From NCBI GenBank assembly GCA_900768245.1, contig CAAGCE010000106.1:1-8822 (forward strand): a stretch of DNA of 8,822 nt, read 5' to 3'. Of this stretch, positions 1 through 5,829 are shown one piece after another. The DNA comes from Oscillospiraceae bacterium. Lineage in GTDB: Bacteria; Bacillota; Clostridia; Oscillospirales; Ruminococcaceae. The notes beneath the pieces are model-generated. The model saw only the letters and a list, made by a program, of their open reading frames with translations, did no database searches and had not been told where the DNA came from. Position 1 is the first letter of the stretch; the number at the start of each line of letters is the position of its first letter. The position numbers and the translations under genes were made by a program.

Positions 1-86
1 TACCTTTTTTGCTGCATTGCGCTTTTGGGTTTTCTTCTTTTGCTTGGCTTTACTGTTATTTTGGCTTGGTTCTTTAGATTGCGCTT

Positions 87-181
87 GGGGAGTTTCGCTC
101 CTGCGGGAGCGATTTAAGGTGGCTCCTCGCCCCCTTAAAAATCCCCTCGCCAGCTGGGCTCAGCTGGATCAGCTTATGGGG
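87..181. other. Structured GC-rich non-coding segment
   Basis: This stretch has nested potential hairpins and no credible gene. CGCTCC (96-101) pairs with GGAGCG (106-111) over a 4-base loop. CCAGCTG (150-156) pairs with CAGCTGG (161-167) over GGCT. CCCC (143-146) can pair with GGGG (178-181) and enclose the second hairpin. Its base composition differs from the neighbouring T-rich 1-86, in which I see nothing. It runs directly into the dispersed repeat at 196-260 and may be the interior of a larger repeat whose left end lies outside the window. An ORF across 17-253 is most likely spurious. Role unknown; a repeat interior or a structured RNA are both possible. Confidence 0.4.
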
Positions 182-195
182 TTCGCTTGGTACTT

Positions 196-260
196 GCGAC
201 CGCGGCGGAAACGTTTCTTACTGTTTACAGCAAAACTCAAACCGCCGCCCTAATTAAAAA
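196..260. repeat. Dispersed intergenic repeat, copy 1 (right end)
   Basis: This block matches 3518-3580. A 25-base stretch (226-250 versus 3547-3571) differs at one position, and the GCGRCCGCGGCGGA block (196-209 versus 3518-3531) lies at nearly the same distance from it (42 versus 41 bases between the CCGCGGCGG and CCGCCGCCC cores). Both copies end in an A-rich run. The block lies just beyond the 3' end of the sulfate-binding protein gene. The reverse-oriented partner arm seen in copy 2 is not visible here, so the left end is either outside the window or replaced by the structured segment at 87-181. Confidence 0.75.
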
Positions 261-292
261 AGAAAAAACAAGCAAAACCTTCCTGCATTGCA

Positions 293-1309
293 TTATTTCT
301 CATATATTTCGTCAAATACTCCGCCGTCGGCAAAATGAGCCTGCTGAACGGTATCCCAACCGCCGAAATCATCAATGGTAACAAGCTTGACATCCGGGTC
401 AAAAACATCGGAAAATTCGCTGAGAATATCCGCATCGGATGGACGGTAAAAATTCTTTGCCGCAATGCGCTGCGCATCGACTGAATAAAGGTAGCTGAGA
501 TACTCCGTCGCAGCGGCACGAGTGCCTTTTTTGTCGACAACATAGTCAACGACAGCCACGGACGGCTGGGCAAGAACGCTTATGCTTGGAGTTACTATTT
601 CGTATTCATCGGGATAATCACGCATTGAAAGATATGCCTCGTTTTCCCATGAGATAAGCACATCGCCCTGACCGTTTTCAACAAAGGTCGTGGTAGCTCC
701 TCTTGCACCTGAGTCAAGAACAAGAACATTCTGATAGAGCTTTTTAATGAATCCCTTGATAAGTTCCGTGTCGCCGCCGTATTTCTGCTCGGCATATGCC
801 CATGCGGCAAGATAATTCCAACGTGCGCCGCCTGAGGTTTTGGGGTTAGGGGTTATTACTCCAATATCGTCTGAAACAAGGTCGTCCCAGTCGGTTATGT
901 TTTTGGGGTTTCCCTTGCGCACAAGGAAAACTATGGTAGATGTGTAGGGAGCACTGTTTTTATCGAACTCATTTATCCAGCCTTCTTCAATGAGCCCTGC
1001 ATTTTGTATCGCATCAATGTCGTATTCAAGCGCAAGGGTGACAACATCAGCATCAAGACCGTTTGCAACTTCAAGAGCCTGCTTTCCCGAACCGCCGTGG
1101 GACTGGATAATTTCAGCGTCCTGACCGGAAAGCTCCTTCCAATGAGAAACGAAAAGCTCATTGTATTCGGTAAAAAACTCACGGGTCGGGTCGTATGAAA
1201 CGTTCACGAGAGTGACCTTGTCAGAATTTGATGTGCCGCCCGAACAGCCTGTCAGCATAACAAGTGCAAGCAGTGGAGCAGCGAGAGCGGATATTCTGTG
1301 TTTTTTCAT
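293..1309 (-). CDS. sbp: Sulfate ABC transporter substrate-binding lipoprotein
   Basis: A 338-residue extracytoplasmic binding protein for sulfate (possibly thiosulfate), which would deliver the anion to a CysT/CysW/CysA-type ABC importer for assimilation. Residues 1-22 form a lipoprotein signal peptide with lipobox LTGC (Cys22). The family signatures are present: VSYDPTREF near 37-45, HGGSGKQA near 71-78 and NPKTSGGARW near 155-164, followed by RPSD near the C-terminus. Length is normal for the Sbp/CysP family. The ATG start is fixed by the signal peptide; the ribosome binding site is weak and distant (AGGAAA, 14 bases upstream). The gene has its own promoter (1349-1377). No permease gene follows within the 292 bases to the left edge, so the membrane and ATPase partners must lie beyond the repeat or elsewhere. 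Sulfate versus thiosulfate preference cannot be read from the sequence. Confidence 0.93.
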   Translation of the reverse strand: MKKHRISALAAPLLALVMLTGCSGGTSNSDKVTLVNVSYDPTREFFTEYNELFVSHWKELSGQDAEIIQSHGGSGKQALEVANGLDADVVTLALEYDIDAIQNAGLIEEGWINEFDKNSAPYTSTIVFLVRKGNPKNITDWDDLVSDDIGVITPNPKTSGGARWNYLAAWAYAEQKYGGDTELIKGFIKKLYQNVLVLDSGARGATTTFVENGQGDVLISWENEAYLSMRDYPDEYEIVTPSISVLAQPSVAVVDYVVDKKGTRAAATEYLSYLYSVDAQRIAAKNFYRPSDADILSEFSDVFDPDVKLVTIDDFGGWDTVQQAHFADGGVFDEIYEK

Positions 1310-1348
1310 TTTATTGACCGTTCTTTCCTGAATTTTTGTATTGCTATA

Positions 1349-1377
1349 ATTTTACCATTGCAGGACAGCAAAGTCAA
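1349..1377 (-). promoter_or_regulatory. Promoter of the sulfate-binding protein gene
   Basis: On the minus strand, TTGACT (1377-1372) is followed after 17 bases by TAAAAT (1354-1349), a good vegetative-type promoter. The predicted transcript starts near 1342, giving a leader of about 33 bases before the ATG at 1309. Confidence 0.65.
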
Positions 1378-1387
1378 TTATTAATTT

Positions 1388-1411
1388 CTACAAATCTTAT
1401 AGTCTTAGTAG
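1388..1411. promoter_or_regulatory. Possible operator dyad upstream of the sulfate-binding gene
   Basis: A 24-base imperfect dyad, CTAC-n-AA...TATA...TT-n-GTAG on the minus strand, with 8 of 12 positions in each half symmetric. It lies about 11 bases upstream of the -35 box, centred near -58 from the predicted start, where activators of the LysR type often bind. A second small dyad, ACAAT-TTGC-ATTGT, lies at 1423-1436. Sulfate uptake genes are commonly regulated by cysteine/sulfur regulators, but no regulator can be named here. Confidence 0.3.
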
Positions 1412-1463
1412 GGATTATTTGCACAATTTGCATTGTTGAAGTTTACGGAATAAACTATGCCTG

Positions 1464-1515
1464 AAAAAAAGATCCCGCTGTATTCAGTTTGAAACGAAAA
1501 ACAGCGGGATCTTTT
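1464..1515 (-). terminator. Rho-independent terminator of the NifU-like/GGGtGRT operon
   Basis: A perfect 15-bp stem: 1467-1481 pairs with 1501-1515, with a GC core (GATCCCGCTGT) and a 19-base loop. On the minus strand the stem runs into a U-tract from the seven A's at 1464-1470. It begins about 30 bases past the stop of the GGGtGRT gene. It also separates this operon from the sulfate-binding gene, which has its own promoter. The TTTTATTTG on the other side could make it weakly bidirectional. Confidence 0.9.
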
Positions 1516-1544
1516 ATTTGTTATATGCTTTAAATTACGGTGAA

Positions 1545-2546
1545 TTACGCTTTCATAGCTTCTTCAACCGCAACAGCGCAAGCAACAGTAGCACCAACCA
1601 TAGGATTGTTGCCCATGCCAATAAGTCCCATCATTTCAACGTGAGCAGGAACAGAAGAAGAACCTGCGAACTGAGCGTCGGAATGCATACGGCCCATAGT
1701 ATCAGTCATACCGTAGGAAGCAGGACCTGCAGCCATGTTATCAGGGTGGAGAGTACGTCCTGTACCGCCGCCTGAAGCAACGGAGAAGTACTTCTTGCCC
1801 TTTTCAACACATTCCTTCTTGTATGTACCTGCAACAGGGTGCTGGAAACGTGTTGGGTTAGTTGAGTTACCTGTGATAGAAACGTCAACGCCTTCCTTCC
1901 ACATGATAGCAACGCCTTCGGTTACATCGTTAGCACCATAGCAGTTTACCTTTGCACGAAGACCATCGGAGTAAGCCTTGCGGAAAACTTCCTTAACTTC
2001 GCCTGTGTAGTAATCCATTTCTGTTTCAATGTATGTAAAGCCGTTGATACGGGCAATGATCTGAGCAGCGTCCTTGCCGAGACCGTTAAGGATAACTCTG
2101 AGAGGCTTTTTACGAACCTTGTTAGCCTTTTCAGCGATACCGATAGCACCTTCAGCAGCAGCGAAGGATTCGTGGCCTGCGAGGAAAGCGAAACATTCTG
2201 TGTCTTCTTCGAGGAGCATTTTGCCGAGGTTGCCGTGACCGAGACCAACCTTACGCTGATCGGCAACAGAACCGGGGATACAGAATGACTGAAGACCTTC
2301 ACCGATAGCAGCAGCAGCGTCAGCAGCTCTTGTGCAGCCCTTCTTGATAGCGATAGCGCAGCCTACTGTGTAAGCCCACTTAGCGTTTTCAAAGCAGATA
2401 GGCTGAATGCCTTCTGTGATCTTGTAAGGATCGAAGCCCTTAGCCTTGCAGATCTCTGCACATTCTTCAATGGAGTTAATACCGTATTTTTTGAGAACTT
2501 CGAGAATCTGCTTTTCTCTTCTCTCATATGATTCAAATAAAGCCAT
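1545..2546 (-). CDS. GGGtGRT-family protein, function unknown
   Basis: A 333-residue protein carrying the GGGTGRT motif (residues 259-265) that names its Pfam family (GGGtGRT protein). No biochemical role is established for this family as far as I know. It looks soluble: no signal peptide or convincing membrane segment. Glycine-rich loops (GLGHGNLGKM near 101-110, SGGGTGRTLHP near 258-268, GLIGMGNNPMVGA near 297-309) suggest binding of a phosphate-containing ligand, which is inference. Ten cysteines (29, 33, 51, 63, 71, 89, 118, 202, 236, 313) would suit metal or thiol chemistry. The ATG is preceded by GGAGG (2560-2556, spacing 9) that directly abuts the stop codon of the upstream NifU-like gene; the genes are 14 bases apart, so coupled translation is likely. 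It is the last gene of the operon and is followed by a strong terminator. Confidence 0.9.
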   Translation of the reverse strand: MALFESYERREKQILEVLKKYGINSIEECAEICKAKGFDPYKITEGIQPICFENAKWAYTVGCAIAIKKGCTRAADAAAAIGEGLQSFCIPGSVADQRKVGLGHGNLGKMLLEEDTECFAFLAGHESFAAAEGAIGIAEKANKVRKKPLRVILNGLGKDAAQIIARINGFTYIETEMDYYTGEVKEVFRKAYSDGLRAKVNCYGANDVTEGVAIMWKEGVDVSITGNSTNPTRFQHPVAGTYKKECVEKGKKYFSVASGGGTGRTLHPDNMAAGPASYGMTDTMGRMHSDAQFAGSSSVPAHVEMMGLIGMGNNPMVGATVACAVAVEEAMKA

Positions 2547-2560
2547 TGTAGTTATCCTCC

Positions 2561-3253
2561 TTATTCTTTTCTTGGGTCGATGATCTTAACAGCGTCAGCA
2601 ACTCTGCCGTACTGACCCTGAGCTTTTTCGTAAGCTTCCTTAACGTCCATACCGCCCTTGATGAAGTCCATCATCTTGCCGAAGTTGATAAACTTGTAGC
2701 CGATGATCTCATCGTCAGCGTCGAGAGCGATACCTGTAACGTAACCGTCAGTCATTTCGAGGTAACGAGGACCCTTCTTGAGAGTACCGAACATAGTTCC
2801 GACCTGAGAACGGAGACCCTTACCGAGGTCTTCGAGGCCTGCGCCGATAGCAAGACCGTCTTCAGAGAAAGCGGACTGTGAACGACCGTAAACGATCTGG
2901 AGGAAAAGTTCTCTCATAGCTGTGTTGATAGCATCACAAACGAGGTCTGTGTTGAGAGCTTCAAGGATAGTTCTGCCCGGAAGGATCTCAGCAGCCATAG
3001 CAGCGGAATGTGTCATACCTGAGCAGCCGATCGTTTCAACGAGAGCTTCCTGGATAACACCTTCCTTAACATTAAGGGAGAGCTTGCAAGTACCCTGCTG
3101 AGGAGCACCCCAGCCGATACCGTGTGTAAAGCCGGAAATGTCCTTAACATCCTTAGCCTTGACCCACTTTGCTTCTTCAGGAATTGGTGCACAGCCGTGT
3201 GCAACGCCCTGCTTAACGCAGCACATGGTTTCAACTTCATGAGTATAATTCAT
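2561..3253 (-). CDS. NifU/IscU-like iron-sulfur cluster scaffold-type protein
   Basis: A 230-residue soluble protein resembling the NifU N-terminal/IscU scaffold fold. The best match is residues 76-100, where GCSGMTHSAAMAAEIL-PGRT-LEAL parallels the GCGSAIASS...GK-LDEA segment of IscU around its second ligand cysteine. Candidate cluster ligands are Cys56, Cys77 and Cys106, the last in VCDAINTAM. Spacing is tighter than in housekeeping IscU, and there are extra N-terminal cysteines (11, 12, 21), so it is a divergent member. The C-terminal half (about 130-230) lies beyond the usual scaffold domain. The start at 3253 is chosen because AAAGGAG (3267-3261) lies 7 bases upstream; a longer reading from 3337 would begin inside the promoter. 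First gene of a two-gene operon with the GGGtGRT gene. A role in Fe-S assembly is inferred from homology only. Confidence 0.75.
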   Translation of the reverse strand: MNYTHEVETMCCVKQGVAHGCAPIPEEAKWVKAKDVKDISGFTHGIGWGAPQQGTCKLSLNVKEGVIQEALVETIGCSGMTHSAAMAAEILPGRTILEALNTDLVCDAINTAMRELFLQIVYGRSQSAFSEDGLAIGAGLEDLGKGLRSQVGTMFGTLKKGPRYLEMTDGYVTGIALDADDEIIGYKFINFGKMMDFIKGGMDVKEAYEKAQGQYGRVADAVKIIDPRKE

Positions 3254-3308
3254 ATTATTACTCCTTTCATAATTACAGCATTTTATTATGCCATTTGCAT
3301 ACGTTATG

Positions 3309-3337
3309 ATTATACAACATAATGTGACTAAAATCAA
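3309..3337 (-). promoter_or_regulatory. Promoter of the NifU-like/GGGtGRT operon
   Basis: On the minus strand, TTGATT (3337-3332), 17 bases, then consensus TATAAT (3314-3309). The transcript would start near 3302, giving a leader of about 49 bases. The same hexamers and spacing occur in front of pyrE. Confidence 0.75.
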
Positions 3338-3408
3338 GTGTTTTTTATAGTTTTTGTGATATTTTTAACATATGGAAAATGTTTTATACTATTGTTTGAT
3401 ACGTTATA

Positions 3409-3580
3409 TTTTTTTGGGGGGGCGGCGGCATTGCGTTTGCTGCATATCATGGGAAAGCAAGCCGCCGCGGTCGTTAGTTTTGCTGCAGACTATTATAAAA
3501 GGGATGCCTGCTATGCTGCGGCCGCGGCGGACACCATTTTACAGCATACAGCAAAACTTAAACCGCCGCCCCAATAAAAA
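3409..3580. repeat. Dispersed intergenic repeat, copy 2: imperfect long inverted repeat
   Basis: About 170 bases with two facing arms. The left arm starts with a T-run, GGGGGGGCGGCGG (3416-3428), then GTTTGCTGCAT and CCGCCGCGG near 3462. The right arm, read on the minus strand, starts with T5, GGGGCGGCGG, TTTTGCTGTAT and then CCGCCGCGG (3530-3522). The arms are alignable over roughly 55-65 bases, so a single strand could fold into a long bulged hairpin. The right arm is shared with 196-260. No transposase is present, so it fits a MITE-like or REP-like element. It fills much of the 401-base gene-free stretch 3254-3654; 3341-3408 is AT-rich with nothing I can name. No clear target-site duplication is seen. 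Confidence 0.7.
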
Positions 3581-3616
3581 CAAAAACACACACAGCAAAA
3601 TTATGCTTTTATGCAC

Positions 3617-3650
3617 AAAAAAGGGCTGACGCAGAACTGCGCCGCCCCTT
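3617..3650 (-). terminator. Terminator of the dCMP deaminase-trmB operon
   Basis: On the minus strand, AAGGGGC and CGCAG pair with CTGCG and GCCCTT around a 2-base loop (CGCAG 3630-3634 with CTGCG 3637-3641), with a small internal bulge, ending in a run of six T's (A's at 3617-3622). It starts 5 bases after the trmB stop codon. Confidence 0.8.
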
Positions 3651-3654
3651 GTTG

Positions 3655-4365
3655 TTATTCATCATCATTGTCACGAAGACGGAGAACATAGTCCTTTGGC
3701 AGTTCTTCCTTTACGGCAATAAGGAATTTTGTGGTCTTGCCTTCTTCGGTAAACATCTTTTCGTGTTCTGTTTCAAGATTGTATTTGTAATCGCTGTTGT
3801 GAAGATCACGGGTGATGTATGTGATCCTGAAGCCGACTTCTTCAAAATAAGGTATCGACTCCTCAAAAAGCATATCATCATCGGTCTTGAAGTGTATCTC
3901 TCCGCCGTCTTTGAGGAATTTTCTGTACTGGAAAAGCTGGCGGCGGTGGGTAAGACGGTGTTTTTTGTGCTTTTTGCGGGGCCAGGGATTGCAGAAATTT
4001 ATGTATATGCGGTCGATGACGCCTGCATCATTTTCGTCAAAAACATCTCCGATGACTTCAATGTTCTGAGATATGAGCTTCAGATTTGTTACTTCACGTC
4101 CCGCTTCTTCAAATGCTTTTTCGACTGTGCGCCTTGCAACGGCAAGCATCTCGCTTTTTATGTCCATTGCTATCCAGTTGATGTCAGGGTAGGTGAGGGC
4201 GCATTGTGCGGCAAAACCACCCTTTCCGCAGCCAAGCTCCATATAAAGAGGTTTGCCGTCATTATATAAGGTATTCCATTTGCCTTTGCAGATCTCTGCT
4301 TTTTCGATGTAGTAGGGGCAGGCTGCAAGCTCAGGTCTTGCCCATGGCTTTCTTCTTATTCTCAT
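3655..4365 (-). CDS. trmB: tRNA (guanine-N7-)-methyltransferase
   Basis: A 236-residue cytoplasmic SAM-dependent enzyme that makes m7G46 in the variable loop of tRNAs. Visible family features: SAM-binding motif I ELGCGKGGF (43-51), the acidic motif AMDIK (66-70), the diagnostic INFCNPWPRKKHKKHRL segment (122-138) with the NPWPKKRH-type catalytic/tRNA-binding loop, FKTDDD (159-164), and the C-terminal T-x-x-E-like region NLETEHEKMF (196-205). Length is normal for bacterial TrmB. The ATG has AAAGGA about 9 bases upstream. It is the second gene of a minus-strand operon, 17 bases after the dCMP deaminase stop, and is followed by a terminator. A long ORF on the opposite strand at 3649-4269 is a shadow of this gene. 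Confidence 0.96.
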   Translation of the reverse strand: MRIRRKPWARPELAACPYYIEKAEICKGKWNTLYNDGKPLYMELGCGKGGFAAQCALTYPDINWIAMDIKSEMLAVARRTVEKAFEEAGREVTNLKLISQNIEVIGDVFDENDAGVIDRIYINFCNPWPRKKHKKHRLTHRRQLFQYRKFLKDGGEIHFKTDDDMLFEESIPYFEEVGFRITYITRDLHNSDYKYNLETEHEKMFTEEGKTTKFLIAVKEELPKDYVLRLRDNDDE

Positions 4366-4382
4366 GTGATAATTCCTTTGTT

Positions 4383-4862
4383 TTATTTTTTGAAATCAAG
4401 CTCAATGCTGTGTATATCCGTAACAAGATGGGTGTATTTTACACCTGCGGCTTCGAGCATACGCTTTGATGCCTTTATTGCGTCCGTATCGGCATATTTG
4501 TCATAAAGGTATACTATTTCTTTTATGCCGCTCTGAATGATAGCCTTTGCACATTCGTTGCATGGGAAAAGGTCAACGTATATTTTGGCATTGTGAAGTG
4601 ATTTTCCGTTTGAATTGAGTATTGCATTAAGTTCGGCATGAACAACAAAAGGATATTTTGTGTTTTCTCCCTCTCTTTCCCACGGGAACACATCATCTGA
4701 GCAGCCGACAGGAAATCCGTTATAGCCTGTGGAGAGAATAATGTTGTCCTCGCTTACTATGCAGGCTCCGACCTGTGTGTTGGGATCTTTGCTGCGCTTT
4801 GCGGCGAGCAGAGCAACTCCCATGAAGTATTCGTCCCACGAAATATAATCGGTGCGTTTCAA
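4383..4862 (-). CDS. Deoxycytidylate (dCMP) deaminase, eukaryote-like type
   Basis: A 159-residue zinc-dependent enzyme that converts dCMP to dUMP, the precursor for thymidylate synthase. Zinc/catalytic motifs: HAE (75-77, with Glu77 as proton shuttle) and PCNEC (100-104). Flanking blocks SKDPNTQVGACIV (24-36), GYNGFPVGCSDDVFPW (46-61) and LFPCNECAKAIIQSGIKE (98-115) closely resemble what I recall of animal DCTD rather than Bacillus ComEB. The start is taken as TTG at 4862: GGAGG lies 7 bases upstream, and the predicted transcript begins near 4887, which would exclude the upstream ATG at 4895. First gene of an operon with trmB and divergent from pyrE, another pyrimidine gene. Such enzymes are often controlled allosterically by dCTP and dTTP; that control is not provable here. 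Confidence 0.92.
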   Translation of the reverse strand: MKRTDYISWDEYFMGVALLAAKRSKDPNTQVGACIVSEDNIILSTGYNGFPVGCSDDVFPWEREGENTKYPFVVHAELNAILNSNGKSLHNAKIYVDLFPCNECAKAIIQSGIKEIVYLYDKYADTDAIKASKRMLEAAGVKYTHLVTDIHSIELDFKK

Positions 4863-4893
4863 ATTATTTCCTCCTTGCGTTATCGTTACATAC

Positions 4894-4922
4894 ATTTTAG
4901 CATATTGCTATAAAAAATGCAA
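4894..4922 (-). promoter_or_regulatory. Promoter of the dCMP deaminase-trmB operon
   Basis: On the minus strand, TTGCAT (4922-4917), 17 bases, then TAAAAT (4899-4894) preceded by TGC, an extended -10. The transcript would start near 4887, 25 bases before the TTG start, which supports that start choice. Confidence 0.55.
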
Positions 4923-4953
4923 ATATTTTTAGACAAAAAATTTGACTTAGCTG

Positions 4954-4982
4954 TTGATTTTAAATAATAAATGTGATATAAT
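4954..4982 (+). promoter_or_regulatory. Promoter of pyrE
   Basis: TTGATT (4954-4959), 17 bases, TATAAT (4977-4982), with TGA immediately before the -10 (extended -10). This is the strongest promoter in the window by match. The transcript would start near 4989, giving a leader of about 78 bases. A second -35-like TTGACT lies at 4942-4947 but is too far upstream. Confidence 0.8.
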
Positions 4983-5035
4983 TTACTTGTATCTATTAAT
5001 TTTGTATGAAGTGAATGCAAAATAGGTTAAAATTA

Positions 5036-5058
5036 TCGGCATATGCCGACTTGGAGGA
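5036..5058 (+). promoter_or_regulatory. Palindrome next to the pyrE ribosome binding site
   Basis: TCGGCATATGCCGA (5036-5049) is a perfect 14-bp palindrome, 3 bases before the ribosome binding site GGAGGA (5053-5058), which itself lies 8 bases before the ATG. In RNA it could form a 5-bp hairpin with loop ATAT close to the site of ribosome entry; in DNA it could bind a dimeric regulator. No PyrR-type attenuator or U-tract terminator is seen in the leader. Confidence 0.45.
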
Positions 5059-5066
5059 TTTATATA

Positions 5067-5729
5067 ATGAGTTATAAGCACGATTTTATTAAGTTTATGG
5101 TTGACTGCGGTGTTCTGACATTCGGCGATTTTACATTGAAGAGCGGACGTAAGGCACCTTACTTCGTAAATACAGGCAACTATAAAACAGGTGCGCAGCT
5201 TGCAAAGCTCGGCGAATTTTATGCTGAGTGCATCAAGGAAAACAATATAGACGTTGAAACGCTTTTCGGACCTGCATATAAGGGTATCCCTCTTGCGGTT
5301 TCCGCAGCTGTTGCGCTTTACAATAAATTCGGTATGGACGTAAGCTACTGCTTCGACCGCAAGGAAGTAAAAGACCACGGCGAGGGCGGAATGTTTGTCG
5401 GCAAACAGCTCAAGGACGATGAAAAGGTAGTTATCATCGAGGACGTTATGACATCAGGCAAGGCTCTCCGTGAAGTTATGCCTAAGCTTACTTCCGAGGC
5501 TAAGGTAAATGTTACAGGTATGGTCATCACAGTTGACAGAATGGAAAAAGCTCTTAATTCCGATAATTCCGCTGTTCAGGAAGCTTATAAGGAGTTCGGC
5601 GTCAAGGTATATTCCATTGTAACTATCAACGATATTATCGAAGCTATCCGTGACGGTGTTATCGGCGGTCAGGAATACCTCGACAAGATGATCGAATACA
5701 GAAAGGTCTACGGCGTTAATGCTGATTGA
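5067..5729 (+). CDS. pyrE: Orotate phosphoribosyltransferase
   Basis: A 220-residue cytoplasmic enzyme that joins orotate to PRPP to give orotidine 5'-monophosphate in de novo UMP synthesis. Diagnostic features: FTLKSGRKAPYFVN (22-35) near the N-terminus, FGPAYKGIPLA (67-77), the flexible catalytic loop FDRKEVKDHGEGG (96-108), and the PRPP-binding motif VVIIEDVMTSGK (121-132) with the acidic pair Glu125-Asp126. Length is normal. The ATG at 5067 is set by GGAGGA 8 bases upstream; an earlier in-frame ATG at 5043 lies inside the palindrome and has no ribosome binding site. No other pyr gene is adjacent on this strand. The following gene of unknown function starts 100 bases later with no clear terminator between, so they may be co-transcribed. 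Confidence 0.96.
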   Translation: MSYKHDFIKFMVDCGVLTFGDFTLKSGRKAPYFVNTGNYKTGAQLAKLGEFYAECIKENNIDVETLFGPAYKGIPLAVSAAVALYNKFGMDVSYCFDRKEVKDHGEGGMFVGKQLKDDEKVVIIEDVMTSGKALREVMPKLTSEAKVNVTGMVITVDRMEKALNSDNSAVQEAYKEFGVKVYSIVTINDIIEAIRDGVIGGQEYLDKMIEYRKVYGVNAD

Positions 5730-5829
5730 TCCGATGTTTGTCCTTTGCTGACAGCGGCAGGCTGAGGACGTCATTGATGTGGTGCAGTTTACAATTTATT
5801 TTTGACCGCTGAGAAATGGAGTCGTAAAA

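Noticed and set aside
17..253. Possible 78-residue protein at the left end
   Set aside because: It runs through the structured segment and repeat copy 1, has no ribosome binding site, and ends in the same AKLKPPP as an ORF in repeat copy 2. This is explained by the shared repeat sequence rather than by a real gene.
1342..1350. TGCTATAAT on the plus strand as a promoter
   Set aside because: There is no -35 box and no plus-strand gene follows; it overlaps the minus-strand promoter of the sulfate-binding gene and is probably chance in AT-rich DNA.
3254..3337. N-terminal extension of the NifU-like protein to 3337
   Set aside because: It would start inside the -35 box of the operon promoter, and a strong ribosome binding site serves the ATG at 3253.
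3338..3577. ORF through repeat copy 2 ending in AKLKPPP
   Set aside because: It lies entirely in AT-rich DNA and the inverted repeat, has no ribosome binding site and has low-complexity translation.
3649..4269. 206-residue ORF on the plus strand
   Set aside because: It is antisense to trmB, which has all family motifs; the plus frame has an unnatural Phe/Val/Cys-rich composition and no ribosome binding site.
5740..5769. Hairpin GTCCTT...GAGGAC after pyrE as a terminator
   Set aside because: The stem is interrupted and no T-tract follows, so read-through into the 509-residue gene is more likely.
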